Below the pieces are notes generated by a model, which did not search any database, had not been told where the DNA came from, and worked only from the letters and a program-made list of their open reading frames with translations. A stretch of 64,000 bases of DNA from Parapedobacter luteus (lineage in GTDB: Bacteria; Bacteroidota; Bacteroidia; Sphingobacteriales; Sphingobacteriaceae): assembly GCF_900168055.1 (NCBI RefSeq), contig NZ_FUYS01000005.1:1-64000 (forward strand). The letters are read 5' to 3'. This document shows, piece by piece, positions 43,733 to 52,324 of the stretch. The translations under genes were made by a program, and so were the position numbers. The stretch's first letter is position 1. Each line of letters starts with the position of its first letter.

Positions 43733-44202
43733 GACATTGGCCCTCCTATCGACGAAAAGTTTCCGGCACGTGGGTTTTTAGCCTTTACATATATCCACGT
43801 TGCTAAAGCAATGAGTGTGAAAAGTGAAGTTGCTTTAATAGCACTTAAAATTCTTCCGAATTTCAAGTCAACATAGGCTATAAAAATCAGAAAACCTGTA
43901 GCGATTATTATAATTAGAAGGATAAGAAACTCGATTCCGTTTCTTTTGTATTTTGTTGTGTTATTGATAAGGAATAACAATCTATCAACGTAACTCACCA
44001 TCATTATAGCTACACCGTAAGTGATTAAATTTGTTGGTAAGTCAATCCACGTTTCGTAGGCGATGGAATCCACCTTTGCTTTATCGATTGCAAAAGGTAG
44101 CCAAACACCCAGAGAACTCAGGAAGACAACCGTTATTAAAAAATGCATAGTGTTTTCCCAAGTTTTACTTTTTGAGAGTAATGTCAAAAGTGCTTTAATC
44201 AT
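43729..44202 (-). CDS. Four-helix membrane protein coupled to DGQHR gene
   Basis: 157 residues with hydrophobic segments at about 20-36 (MHFLITVVFLSSLGVWLPF), 56-72, 88-110 (FLILLIIIIATGFLIFIAYV) and 120-136. It overlaps the following DGQHR gene by four bases and lies 16 bases after the HNH gene. Gene order matches the pair at 36334-38153. It could be a membrane effector or anchor. Confidence 0.65.
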   Translation of the reverse strand: MIKALLTLLSKSKTWENTMHFLITVVFLSSLGVWLPFAIDKAKVDSIAYETWIDLPTNLITYGVAIMMVSYVDRLLFLINNTTKYKRNGIEFLILLIIIIATGFLIFIAYVDLKFGRILSAIKATSLFTLIALATWIYVKAKNPRAGNFSSIGGPMS

Positions 44203-44218
44203 AAATCATTTCATAAGC

Positions 44219-44962
44219 TTATCCGTTCAAGTCTTTTAATACTCTTCCCTTTTTGAGATTTTTTACAGTTTTGTTATCCCACCCCCTATGCACCATCCGA
44301 TGGCAATTCGAGCAGATGAGCATAAGGTCATTTAATGTTGTTTTTGTATCCGGTGTTAATTCCGATAGCGGGGTGCGGTGATGACATTCGATGAACCCTT
44401 TGCCTGTAGCGCCATATACTTTTTCGAAATCAAAAGAGCAAAGCTCGCAAGCAAGGGAACCATGCTTTTTCAGATATTCCTTTTTCTTTTTTTCCACGAG
44501 TGTTCGGTTGCGCTCACGGTAACGATGAAGCTTATAAAGCAACTTCCCTTCAGGCGCGGAATATTCGTCCCCCTCCTCGTCTTCTACTAAAGGAGCTTTC
44601 AACTCCTTGACTAACTTTTCTTGCAAAAGTGTAGCTTTAATATTGCTGGCTAGTTTTCGAAGTAAGATTTGGTTATTAACGAACTCCTTGAACACCTGCT
44701 CGTCCAACTTACTGTAAGACTGCATGCCCTTTCCTTTATAATTTGGATCTATAGCCAAAAAGTTGCTTAACTTAAGCCCAACCCCATTGGGGTTACGATA
44801 TAATTCAGCATCTGTTTTAGCATCGGAAAAAGGCAAAGCGTTTAGGGTCTGAGAGAGCTCAACAATAGTTGGATTCCGAGCGTGAATCTGCCCAGGTTCC
44901 AACTTGAAATAAAGGTCAAGTGCAAGTATCAATTCATCCCTATGCCACTTCGGATTTCTCAT
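44219..44962 (-). CDS. HNH endonuclease (McrA-like)
   Basis: 247 residues. The C-terminal HNH fold is complete: zinc cysteines 172, 175, 217, 220, catalytic ECHHRTPLSELTP (H194/H195), asparagine 211 and CSNCHRMVHRG. The N-terminal WHRDELILALDLYF and RNPNGVGLKLSNFLAIDP are of the type found in modification-sensing McrA-like nucleases. Some of these cut phosphorothioate DNA, but with dndCDE present self-cutting would be lethal, so it more likely cuts unmodified or otherwise modified DNA, or is controlled by partners. It lies between the XRE regulator and the membrane protein gene. Confidence 0.88.
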   Translation of the reverse strand: MRNPKWHRDELILALDLYFKLEPGQIHARNPTIVELSQTLNALPFSDAKTDAELYRNPNGVGLKLSNFLAIDPNYKGKGMQSYSKLDEQVFKEFVNNQILLRKLASNIKATLLQEKLVKELKAPLVEDEEGDEYSAPEGKLLYKLHRYRERNRTLVEKKKKEYLKKHGSLACELCSFDFEKVYGATGKGFIECHHRTPLSELTPDTKTTLNDLMLICSNCHRMVHRGWDNKTVKNLKKGRVLKDLNG

Positions 44963-45009
44963 TAGGTTCGTAAATTAGGTTGCTAGACACCTTCATTGAA
45001 AGAATCTCT

Positions 45010-45549
45010 TCATTCCTTTATCTGATACCAATTACCCGCACCCGTCTCACCCTCAGGTTTCTCAACAACTTTAACTTTATTGCAACGCGGCGGACGTTTC
45101 AACAAATCGGTTATACGTCTAGACTCATTATTAATTTCCTCTCTTACAGCAATAGGCAGTAATTCTAATAGGCGCTTTGCGGTAATAGGCCTACTTAATT
45201 TTCCAGTGGCTATAAGTTTGTCTATCTCCTTCCCTAAATCTATCTTCTCATGTTTTTCCCTAGGTTGCGTTCCAGATTTTCTAATGTTCAATATTGCATG
45301 TTGTGTCTTTATAGGTAAACTTTTAAGGGATGGTTTGCGTTGATTAGGATTCATTAACTGATAATCTTCAAGACCGTAAATACTAGCGACTGCCTTAGTC
45401 TCATGAGGCCGAGGCTTTTGTCTCCCCGATTCAAACCTTGAATACTGATTTTTCTTAAGTTTAGCTAGTTGCTCAACCGCATTTTGCGTCAACCCGAAAT
45501 GTAATCTATACTCTTTAAATAGTTTCTCTATCCCTTTGTTTTCACCCAT
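45010..45549 (-). CDS. XRE family regulator with C-terminal extension
   Basis: 179 residues from the ATG at 45549 (MGENKGIEKLFKEYRLHFGL); a GTG three codons upstream is less likely. HTH: LTQNAVEQLAKLKKNQYSRF. The C-terminal 120 residues are basic and not recognised. It heads the minus-strand unit XRE-HNH-membrane-DGQHR-DGQHR-DUF2971 and has a 12-base inverted repeat just upstream, so it probably controls the unit and itself. Confidence 0.82.
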   Translation of the reverse strand: MGENKGIEKLFKEYRLHFGLTQNAVEQLAKLKKNQYSRFESGRQKPRPHETKAVASIYGLEDYQLMNPNQRKPSLKSLPIKTQHAILNIRKSGTQPREKHEKIDLGKEIDKLIATGKLSRPITAKRLLELLPIAVREEINNESRRITDLLKRPPRCNKVKVVEKPEGETGAGNWYQIKE

Positions 45550-45566
45550 GCAAACCACGATTTAAA

Positions 45567-45599
45567 AAATCGAATTATAAAATTTGCATAATTCGATTT
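45567..45599. promoter_or_regulatory. Strong inverted repeat, likely operator of the XRE regulator
   Basis: AAATCGAATTAT (45567-45578) and its exact complement (45588-45599) with a 9-base spacer. It lies 18 bases upstream of the XRE start and overlaps the -33 element (TTG at 45584-45586) of a plus-strand promoter. Confidence 0.7.
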
Positions 45600-45614
45600 G
45601 TGTGTTTACCTTTG
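45584..45614 (+). promoter_or_regulatory. Plus-strand promoter divergent from XRE gene
   Basis: TTG (45584-45586), 20 bases, TACCTTTG (45607-45614): full Bacteroidota consensus. No sizeable gene follows for 300 bases, so it may drive an RNA or a very short peptide. Confidence 0.6.
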
Positions 45615-45740
45615 TTATCAATTAGATAAGCGACAATTAAGACAGAGGCACTACCTCTTTCATAACGATGTCACTCTCGTACCGAAATCGCCAAATTCCC
45701 ACGAGATGGCCTTAGGTTCGCCGTATCTCTGTGTAATCTG

Positions 45741-45875
45741 TATATTTGTACATATTACCAGAGGGTGAACCTTATGTCAGTCTTTCGGGGAACCCTAACT
45801 TTGGTTAGGTTGGTGTTTGGCGATACCAGGTCGGAAGCTTTAAGGTTCACCCCTTGGTTATAAAAAACCGACCCC
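45741..45875 (+). ncRNA. Candidate structured RNA
   Basis: TATATTTG (45741-45748) is a good -7 element. About 15 bases downstream GGGTGAACCTTA (45763-45774) pairs perfectly with TAAGGTTCACCC (45841-45852), enclosing an inner CCTAAC-TTTG-GTTAGG hairpin (45794-45809). Such a closed 90-base structure with its own promoter and no ORF is typical of a stable small RNA. A short CCAGGTCGGAAGC resembles the signal recognition particle RNA loop, but the full consensus is missing. Confidence 0.5.
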
Positions 45876-45920
45876 TTAAGCCTTCGCGAGTAGTGCATCG
45901 TTTTCATAAATCATCAAACT

Positions 45921-46061
45921 ATGAAAACGAAAACACCAAACCCACTAACCGCGTTTTTCAGCAATCTCGTTGCCGGATTCAACCGAATTTACCTTACCTC
46001 ACGGTGGTACAAAATCTCCTTTAAACTCTTCTCAAAAAACCTTATCTGCCCACCCGAATAG
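45921..46061 (+). CDS. Small basic protein, uncertain
   Basis: 46 residues, MKTKTPNPLTAFFSNLVAGF then NRIYLTSRWYKISFKLFSKN. It has an ATG start and a plausible composition but no recognised family. It could be a leader ORF of the downstream TlpA gene. Confidence 0.3.
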   Translation: MKTKTPNPLTAFFSNLVAGFNRIYLTSRWYKISFKLFSKNLICPPE

Positions 46062-46345
46062 GGCAGGAGCCAATAAACGCTGGGCGTGTAAACAAAGAGG
46101 GCGCAATGCCTCCGTTGCCAAAAGCAAAAAATGCCAATGGCCACTTCCCGGTGACACCGACCCCAAGCCAAGAAAACCGCGTTTTGTTTGTCTAGGTCAC
46201 GGAGTAGATGTCTGCTTATTGGTTTTGTTCACCCTAAAGGTAGTGTCTTACTTCTTTACCTCCAAATTTTCGCTGAATTTTTCATTGGCCCAGCGGTCGG
46301 TTTTTTAAACAAAAATTTCATAAACCGCTAATAACCAACGAAAAC

Positions 46346-47659
46346 ATGAAGCGAATTTTACGCTATGGGAAGTGCTTTGCCCTTTCCAAGATACAAATAC
46401 AATTCGGCCAAAGGCCACTCCACATAGCCATTCAGCGGGCAATAAGCCGTGCCAAAGCGGGTTTTGCCGTGCAACAGGAAAACGCTGTAACAAATGGCGC
46501 ACTTTTTTCGTCTAATCCACAAGGCCACGGCCAGAAGACTTTACTATGTGTGCAGACCCATGCGCAGGCCCTCGCCCACCCCGGGCGGGGCCGCGCAAAT
46601 GGGGTACTGGCACTGCTCCTGCTGGCGGTAAGCATGTCCATTCAGGCCCGCCCGCTTACCCGCCAAGCAATTCCAAGCGAAGGCCTGTCTGGCCGGCAGG
46701 CAGGCATCAAGCCCCTGCAAATAGGCGATGCCATACCTGAGGAACTGTGGAACACGCCGCTACAGGTGGCAAACCATCCGGAAGGGAAGGAGACGATTAC
46801 GCTGGAGGCGTACCGGGGCAAAACGATTCTCCTTGACTTTCTATCCACCGGGTGCAGCGGCTGCATCAAGGCCATCCCCAAGCTGGAAGCCATCGGGTTG
46901 GAATTTGGCGATAGTGTGTCTATTTTGCCCGTCACCCCCGAAAAACGGGATCGCGTTGCGTCATTCATCCCTGCCAATAGCTATGTAAAGGGTACACGGC
47001 TGCCGTTTGTAGTAGAAGACAGGCTGCTCAAGCAATATTTCCCCCATCTGTACATCTCGCATGTGGTGTGGATAGATGCACAGGGGGTGGTACGCGCCAC
47101 TACCGGCACGAATCACGTGACGGCCAGCACCGTGAGCGAGTTTCAAAGCGGCAAGGCCCTTGATTGGCCCGTAAAAACGGAAAACACCCCGTTTTTCAAC
47201 GCACCCCTCGTCACCCTCAACGCCGAGGCAAACGCCCTGCCGCATAATACAAACCGTCCGCTGTACTATACCGTCATCACGGGATATACCGAAGGGATTG
47301 GACCTTATGTGGCTACCGAAGCGGACAGCCTGATGGGCATCCGGCGCGTATCGTACCGCAATAGGTCCATACTTGACCTGTATTATATCGCCATCGGGCG
47401 TGAATTTCCGCCAACGCGCATCATCTGGGAAGTAAGCGATCCCGCGCGATACGCGGAATGGAAAGCCGACCTAACGGCAATCACGCGAAGCCAATGGGCC
47501 CGGCGGCACGCGCTATGTTATGAGCGCACGTTTCCCCTCGGTGCTTCGTTGGAGACCATCCGGAAACAGATGCTGGCGGACTTAGACGCGCATCTGAACC
47601 TCCATGGAAGGACGGAAATAAGAAACAACGAGACCTACTTTATACTATCCGAAATATAA
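46346..47659 (+). CDS. TlpA-type thioredoxin-fold protein
   Basis: 437 residues as opened by the ATG at 46346, but a signal-like segment (NGVLALLLLAVSMSIQA) is at residues 85-101, so the true start is probably downstream, perhaps the GTG at 46550. Redox motif CSGC in DFLSTGCSGCIKAIPKL; further DSVSILPVTPEKRD and ISHVVWIDAQG. Same domain order as the protein at 15843-17156, with a similar C-terminal region (YRNRSILDLYYIAIGREFP). It precedes susC by 36 bases. Confidence 0.82.
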   Translation: MKRILRYGKCFALSKIQIQFGQRPLHIAIQRAISRAKAGFAVQQENAVTNGALFSSNPQGHGQKTLLCVQTHAQALAHPGRGRANGVLALLLLAVSMSIQARPLTRQAIPSEGLSGRQAGIKPLQIGDAIPEELWNTPLQVANHPEGKETITLEAYRGKTILLDFLSTGCSGCIKAIPKLEAIGLEFGDSVSILPVTPEKRDRVASFIPANSYVKGTRLPFVVEDRLLKQYFPHLYISHVVWIDAQGVVRATTGTNHVTASTVSEFQSGKALDWPVKTENTPFFNAPLVTLNAEANALPHNTNRPLYYTVITGYTEGIGPYVATEADSLMGIRRVSYRNRSILDLYYIAIGREFPPTRIIWEVSDPARYAEWKADLTAITRSQWARRHALCYERTFPLGASLETIRKQMLADLDAHLNLHGRTEIRNNETYFILSEI

Positions 47660-47695
47660 CGGTAGGCCTAATCCTTTACACTTTTAAACCCCGAA

Positions 47696-50600
47696 ATGAA
47701 ACCATATATCATTATCCTATTCAACCTGTGCCTATGGCTCTCAACTTACGGCCAGACGCATCTGCTGAACGGAAAGATTATAAGCGCTGCCGACAGCATT
47801 CCATTGGGAGGTGTAAGCATCCTGCAAGTAAACGGCACCAGCGCCGCCAAGACGGACAGCGAAGGCTTTTTCAGCATGAGGTTTGCAGGCACAGACGTGG
47901 TACTGAAAATAACCTCTCTGGGCTATGAAACGCAGACCGTAAATCTTTCACTTCCAAACGATGGTCTTTTCCTTATAAGCCTGACACCCATTGCCCAGCA
48001 ACTGGATGAAGTGGTGGTCTCCACCGGCTATGAAGACATCCCGCTGGAACGCGCCACAGGCTCGTTTGACGTAGTGGACAATAAAATGCTGAACCGGCAG
48101 ATTGCCACAGACATCGTCACCCGGCTGGATGGCCTGGTTCCGGGTGTGCTTTTCGACAGGCGGCTGTCCGCCGAACAGGACTTCAGCATCAGGGGCATAA
48201 GCACCCTTACAACGGAAATCGCAAAACCCCTCATCATCGTTGACAATTTCCCCTATGAGGGCGATATCAACAACATCAACCCGCTTGACGTGGAGAAGAT
48301 AACCTTCCTGAAGGACGCAGCGGCCGCTTCCATCTGGGGAGCCAGGGCAGGCAATGGCGTAGTGGTCATCACCACGAAAAAAGGACAGTACGGAGAGCCT
48401 TTCAACATCGCATTTACCGCCAACACCACCGTGGGCGAAAAGCCCGACCTTTGGTATGCCCCGCAAATGTCCTCGTCTGACTTCATTGATATGGAAATGT
48501 ACTTGTTCAACCAGGGGGCTTATGCTTCCATATTGGGCAACACCACCACGCGACCGGTGGTCACGCCCGTTGTAGAGTTGTTGAACGCCGTAAAAAATGG
48601 GGAAATGAGCGATGCGGAGGCCACGGCAATCATCGATGGGTTACGTGAACACGATGTGCGCCGCGACATGAACCGCCATGTGTACCGGACTGCTGTAAAC
48701 CAGCAATACGCATTGAATATGTCCGGCGGTGGCGACCGTGCAAACTACCGTGTATCCGTGGGGTGGGACAATAACCTGAACAACCTCCGCAACAACCGCT
48801 ACGACAGGTACACGCTCCGCTCAATCAACAATTTCAGGCCGGCGAAAAACCTACAAATCCAGTTGGGGATCACTTACGCCAACACGACGAACACGTTGAA
48901 TAACAACGGGCGTATCGGGACAAGGCCCAATTCGGACATCATCTATCCCTACGCAAGGCTGGCAAACGAGGCCGGCGATCCATTGGCACTGGAACATGGC
49001 TACCGGCAATCATTTATCGATACGGCAGGCCAGGGATTGCTGCAAGACTGGCGCTACTACCCGCTGCGTGAAATCTATCAGAACGACAACTCGACGACAA
49101 CCGAGAATATCCTGTTCAACACGTCCATCCAATACGAACTGCTGCCGGGCTTAAAAGCCAACGTACTGTACCAATTTGAACGGCAAAACACATCGCGAAG
49201 AAACCTGCAAAGCGATGAGCTGTTCTACACGCGGGATCTGATCAACCGCTTTACGGTCATCGAAGATGGGCAAGCCTCCCATAACCTTGCTCCGGGAGGC
49301 ATATTGGATCAAGGTTTGGACAGGCTGACCTCCCATAATATCCGGGGGCAGCTAAACTATTCCCGCCGTTTTGGCGCACCTCATCAACTGACGCTGCTGG
49401 CAGGGGCCGAATTGAGAGACGCAAGCATCGACGCCGCTACAAACCGGTGGTATGGGTATAATGATGACACGCGCACCAGCGCACAGGTAGACTACATTAC
49501 GCGCTTTCCGGTGTATGCAGCGCTGGGCTCAGCCCAGCCAATCCCCTACAACAATTCCGCAAGCCTCTCTACAGACAGGTTTGTGTCGGTCTATGCCAAT
49601 GGGGCATACACCTACCTGGATAGGTATACAGTCTCTGCATCCGCACGGCGGGATGCTTCCAACTTATTTGGCGTGGCCACCAATAACAAGTGGAAACCAC
49701 TATGGTCTGCTGGCCTGAAATGGGACGTGGCTAAGGAACCCTTCTTCGATGTCTCCGCGCTCTCCAGCCTCAGCCTGAGGGCCACGTATGGGTATAGCGG
49801 CAATGTAAATAATACCGTGCCTGCCGTGGTCACCATTGAATATGCCCCTTTCCTTAGTAATCTGGCTCGGACGAATTATGCCTTCCTCCGGAATGCTCCA
49901 AACGCGGAACTGCGCTGGGAAAACGTCAGCCAGCTGAATCTGGGAATCGACCTCACTACGCGGAACAGCCGATTATCTGCCACCCTGGAATACTATAGGA
50001 AAAAGGGGAATGACATCATTGCCGCCGTGTCGATGGATCCCACGGTGGGCCTGCAAAACTACGACCGCAACAGCGCTACAATACGCAATACGGGTTGGGA
50101 TCTGAGCATCCGGAGCATAAACCTGAACAAATCCGTCAATTGGACCACCGATTGGTATCTTTCTCACAATAAAAGCCGGGCATTGGAAATTATGCGACAT
50201 GCCACACTGGTTAACGCCGGTGAGCCATTCATCCCATACAGTACTGAATATCCGCTGAACAGCGTTTTCTCCTACCGTTTTATGGGGCTGAATCCTGAAA
50301 CCGGTGCTCCACGGGGGCTTCTGGATGGCGAAATAAGTGAAAACTACGTCGCCCTGACGAATGCGGCTACCCTCGGTGTGGATGACCTGGTCTTTGAAGG
50401 GACTTCCCTTCCCACCTACTTCTCCGGATTGCTCAATACGTTTCAATACAAAAGCTTTGCCCTTTCTGCAAACATTACCGGGCAGTTTGGCTTTGTTTTC
50501 CGCAGAAACTCCGTGTTGTATGGCGCTACACCTGAATCGGCCTGGCATGGCGACTACTACAGCAGGTGGCAAAAACCCGGTGATGAACAGCATACCTCTG

Positions 50601-50881
50601 TACCGGCAATGGAATATCCGATAAACAGCAACAGGAATACGTTTTACCGGCTATCCGAAGCCAACATTGAAAAAGGAGACCACGTGCGGATTAAGGATGT
50701 CAATATCAGTTATTCCGTGCAGACAAATATCCGAACCCTGAAAGAAATCACCATAACCGGATATGCCAACAACTTGGATATCTTTCTTTGGAAAGCGGGG
50801 AAATCGGGCTTAAACCCCATATATGGCAATAGCACGCCCCCATCCAACACATTTGCACTCGGTCTGAATCTTAAATTTTAG
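47696..50881 (+). CDS. SusC/RagA TonB-dependent transporter
   Basis: 1061 residues. Signal peptide MKPYIIILFNLCLWLSTYGQ; carboxypeptidase-like domain (LNGKIISAADSIPLGGVSIL); plug with FSIRGISTLTTEIAKPLIIV and NPLDVEKITFLKDAAAASIW; then the barrel. No STN domain, unlike the SusC at 18552, and no FecR or sigma gene beside it, so control must differ. It is 11 bases upstream of susD. Confidence 0.93.
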   Translation: MKPYIIILFNLCLWLSTYGQTHLLNGKIISAADSIPLGGVSILQVNGTSAAKTDSEGFFSMRFAGTDVVLKITSLGYETQTVNLSLPNDGLFLISLTPIAQQLDEVVVSTGYEDIPLERATGSFDVVDNKMLNRQIATDIVTRLDGLVPGVLFDRRLSAEQDFSIRGISTLTTEIAKPLIIVDNFPYEGDINNINPLDVEKITFLKDAAAASIWGARAGNGVVVITTKKGQYGEPFNIAFTANTTVGEKPDLWYAPQMSSSDFIDMEMYLFNQGAYASILGNTTTRPVVTPVVELLNAVKNGEMSDAEATAIIDGLREHDVRRDMNRHVYRTAVNQQYALNMSGGGDRANYRVSVGWDNNLNNLRNNRYDRYTLRSINNFRPAKNLQIQLGITYANTTNTLNNNGRIGTRPNSDIIYPYARLANEAGDPLALEHGYRQSFIDTAGQGLLQDWRYYPLREIYQNDNSTTTENILFNTSIQYELLPGLKANVLYQFERQNTSRRNLQSDELFYTRDLINRFTVIEDGQASHNLAPGGILDQGLDRLTSHNIRGQLNYSRRFGAPHQLTLLAGAELRDASIDAATNRWYGYNDDTRTSAQVDYITRFPVYAALGSAQPIPYNNSASLSTDRFVSVYANGAYTYLDRYTVSASARRDASNLFGVATNNKWKPLWSAGLKWDVAKEPFFDVSALSSLSLRATYGYSGNVNNTVPAVVTIEYAPFLSNLARTNYAFLRNAPNAELRWENVSQLNLGIDLTTRNSRLSATLEYYRKKGNDIIAAVSMDPTVGLQNYDRNSATIRNTGWDLSIRSINLNKSVNWTTDWYLSHNKSRALEIMRHATLVNAGEPFIPYSTEYPLNSVFSYRFMGLNPETGAPRGLLDGEISENYVALTNAATLGVDDLVFEGTSLPTYFSGLLNTFQYKSFALSANITGQFGFVFRRNSVLYGATPESAWHGDYYSRWQKPGDEQHTSVPAMEYPINSNRNTFYRLSEANIEKGDHVRIKDVNISYSVQTNIRTLKEITITGYANNLDIFLWKAGKSGLNPIYGNSTPPSNTFALGLNLKF

Positions 50882-50892
50882 CTGTCAACAAC

Positions 50893-52266
50893 ATGAAAAA
50901 CGATACACTACCCATCATAAAATATCTGGCTGTGCTGCTCGGCACTCCGGCTTTCTTTGGATGCTCGGACTTCTTGGGCGTAAAGCCCCAAAGTTCCTTG
51001 GCATTGCTGACCAATTTGGCTCATTACCAAGCTATCCTCAACAACGAAACGAGGCTCAATGGAAGTTACCCTTTTGCGGGGGACTATGCCTCCGACTACT
51101 ATTACCTGAGTGAGGCAGATTTTTTATCACGCGATGAAACGGGCAGGAACAATTACACGTGGGGGGGCGAGCCCGCTCATCAGAATAACTGGTATCAGGC
51201 TTATGGCCGCGTCTATGACACCAATGTCATATTGGCTTCGATCGATGAAGCAGCCTTGGGGAACATGCATGAGGAAAACCGAAACAGCATCAAAGGATCT
51301 GCATATTTCTTGCGCGCCTACAATTTCTATCACTTAGCCCAGTTATTCGCTCCGCCTTACCAACAGGGCAATAACGACGGCCTGCTCGGCATCCCGCTCC
51401 GGCTGTCGCCGGACATCAATGAGCGTTCCTATCGTGCCACCCTCGACGAAACCTATGCAAGGATCATCGCCGATTTGAAGGCTGCGGTCCCATTGCTGCC
51501 CGACCTGCCTGCCGTGAAAACCTTGCCTTCCAAAGCCGCTGCATATGCAGCGTTGAGTCGCGTTTACTTAACAATGCAACACTACGCAGAAGCTGGGGCA
51601 TATGCCGATTCTTCCCTGAGGCTGCAACCGGCACTTATTGATTACAACGATCTGGATACCATGTCTGCCCAGCCGCAATTTCCCGCGTTAAACGAAGAAG
51701 TTATCTTTCACGCAACATGCGGTAATTTTTCCGCGATACTCAGCAACAGCAGGGCAGGGGTGGATACCACCCTATATGGACGCTACTACGATGACGATTT
51801 ACGTAAATCGCTCTTTTATCGGGTAAACACGCAGGGTGTATTAGGTTTTTATGGCAACTATGACGGAAGTACGTCGTCTTCACTTTTTTTCGGATTAGCA
51901 ACGGATGAAATGTATTTAACCCGGGCCGAGTGCTACGCCCGAATGGGCAATACGTCGGCTGCTAATGATGACCTGAGCACCTTACTGTCAATGCGCTATA
52001 AACGTGCAACTTACGAAAAACAAACCTTTCAAGATGGAGAGGAACTCTTGGCAATCATACTCCAGGAACGCGAGAAAGAGCTGGCGTTTCGCGCAGGGAT
52101 ACGTTGGGCGGACCTGAGACGGTTGAATTTGGATCCTCGGTTCGCAAAGGCACTTTATCGCCGGATCGGCAGTCAAGTGTATACTTTGGAACCCAATTCT
52201 CCCCGATATACCTTTAAAATTCCATATGATGTAATCCGGTTGGGAAGCATCGAGCAGAACCCCTAA
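50893..52266 (+). CDS. SusD/RagB-type lipoprotein
   Basis: 457 residues. Lipobox around FFGCSD with cysteine 24. SusD patterns KGSAYFLRAYNFYHLAQLFA, KAAAYAALSRVYLTMQHYAE and LQEREKELAFRAGIRWADLR. Surface ligand-binding partner of the preceding SusC. Followed by a 12-bp hairpin. Confidence 0.92.
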   Translation: MKNDTLPIIKYLAVLLGTPAFFGCSDFLGVKPQSSLALLTNLAHYQAILNNETRLNGSYPFAGDYASDYYYLSEADFLSRDETGRNNYTWGGEPAHQNNWYQAYGRVYDTNVILASIDEAALGNMHEENRNSIKGSAYFLRAYNFYHLAQLFAPPYQQGNNDGLLGIPLRLSPDINERSYRATLDETYARIIADLKAAVPLLPDLPAVKTLPSKAAAYAALSRVYLTMQHYAEAGAYADSSLRLQPALIDYNDLDTMSAQPQFPALNEEVIFHATCGNFSAILSNSRAGVDTTLYGRYYDDDLRKSLFYRVNTQGVLGFYGNYDGSTSSSLFFGLATDEMYLTRAECYARMGNTSAANDDLSTLLSMRYKRATYEKQTFQDGEELLAIILQEREKELAFRAGIRWADLRRLNLDPRFAKALYRRIGSQVYTLEPNSPRYTFKIPYDVIRLGSIEQNP

Positions 52267-52272
52267 ATAATT

Positions 52273-52302
52273 ACAGCGAATGGATTTTTGTCCATTCGCT
52301 GT
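52273..52302 (+). terminator. Hairpin terminator after susD
   Basis: ACAGCGAATGGA and TCCATTCGCTGT form a perfect 12-bp stem with a TTTTTG loop, seven bases after the susD stop. There is no long T run after it, so it may act from both sides or stabilise the mRNA end. Confidence 0.55.
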
Positions 52303-52324
52303 TCCTGTTAGACCCACAACAGGT

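Larger units (their letters stand above)
45600..46345. other. Long intergenic region between island and TlpA-SusCD locus
   Basis: Contains two promoters, a structured-RNA candidate at 45754-45875 and a small ORF at 45921-46061. From 46062 to 46345 I see nothing that I can support. It probably marks the right border of the island; no tRNA or attachment site was found. Confidence 0.5.

Noticed and set aside
45669-45716. 15-residue ORF after the plus-strand promoter
   Set aside because: Too short, without a ribosome-binding site or a known leader-peptide pattern.
45820-45852. Resemblance of CCAGGTCGGAAGC to the signal recognition particle RNA loop
   Set aside because: The required following GGAAGCAGC part is missing and the surrounding stems do not fit, so I only call a structured-RNA candidate.
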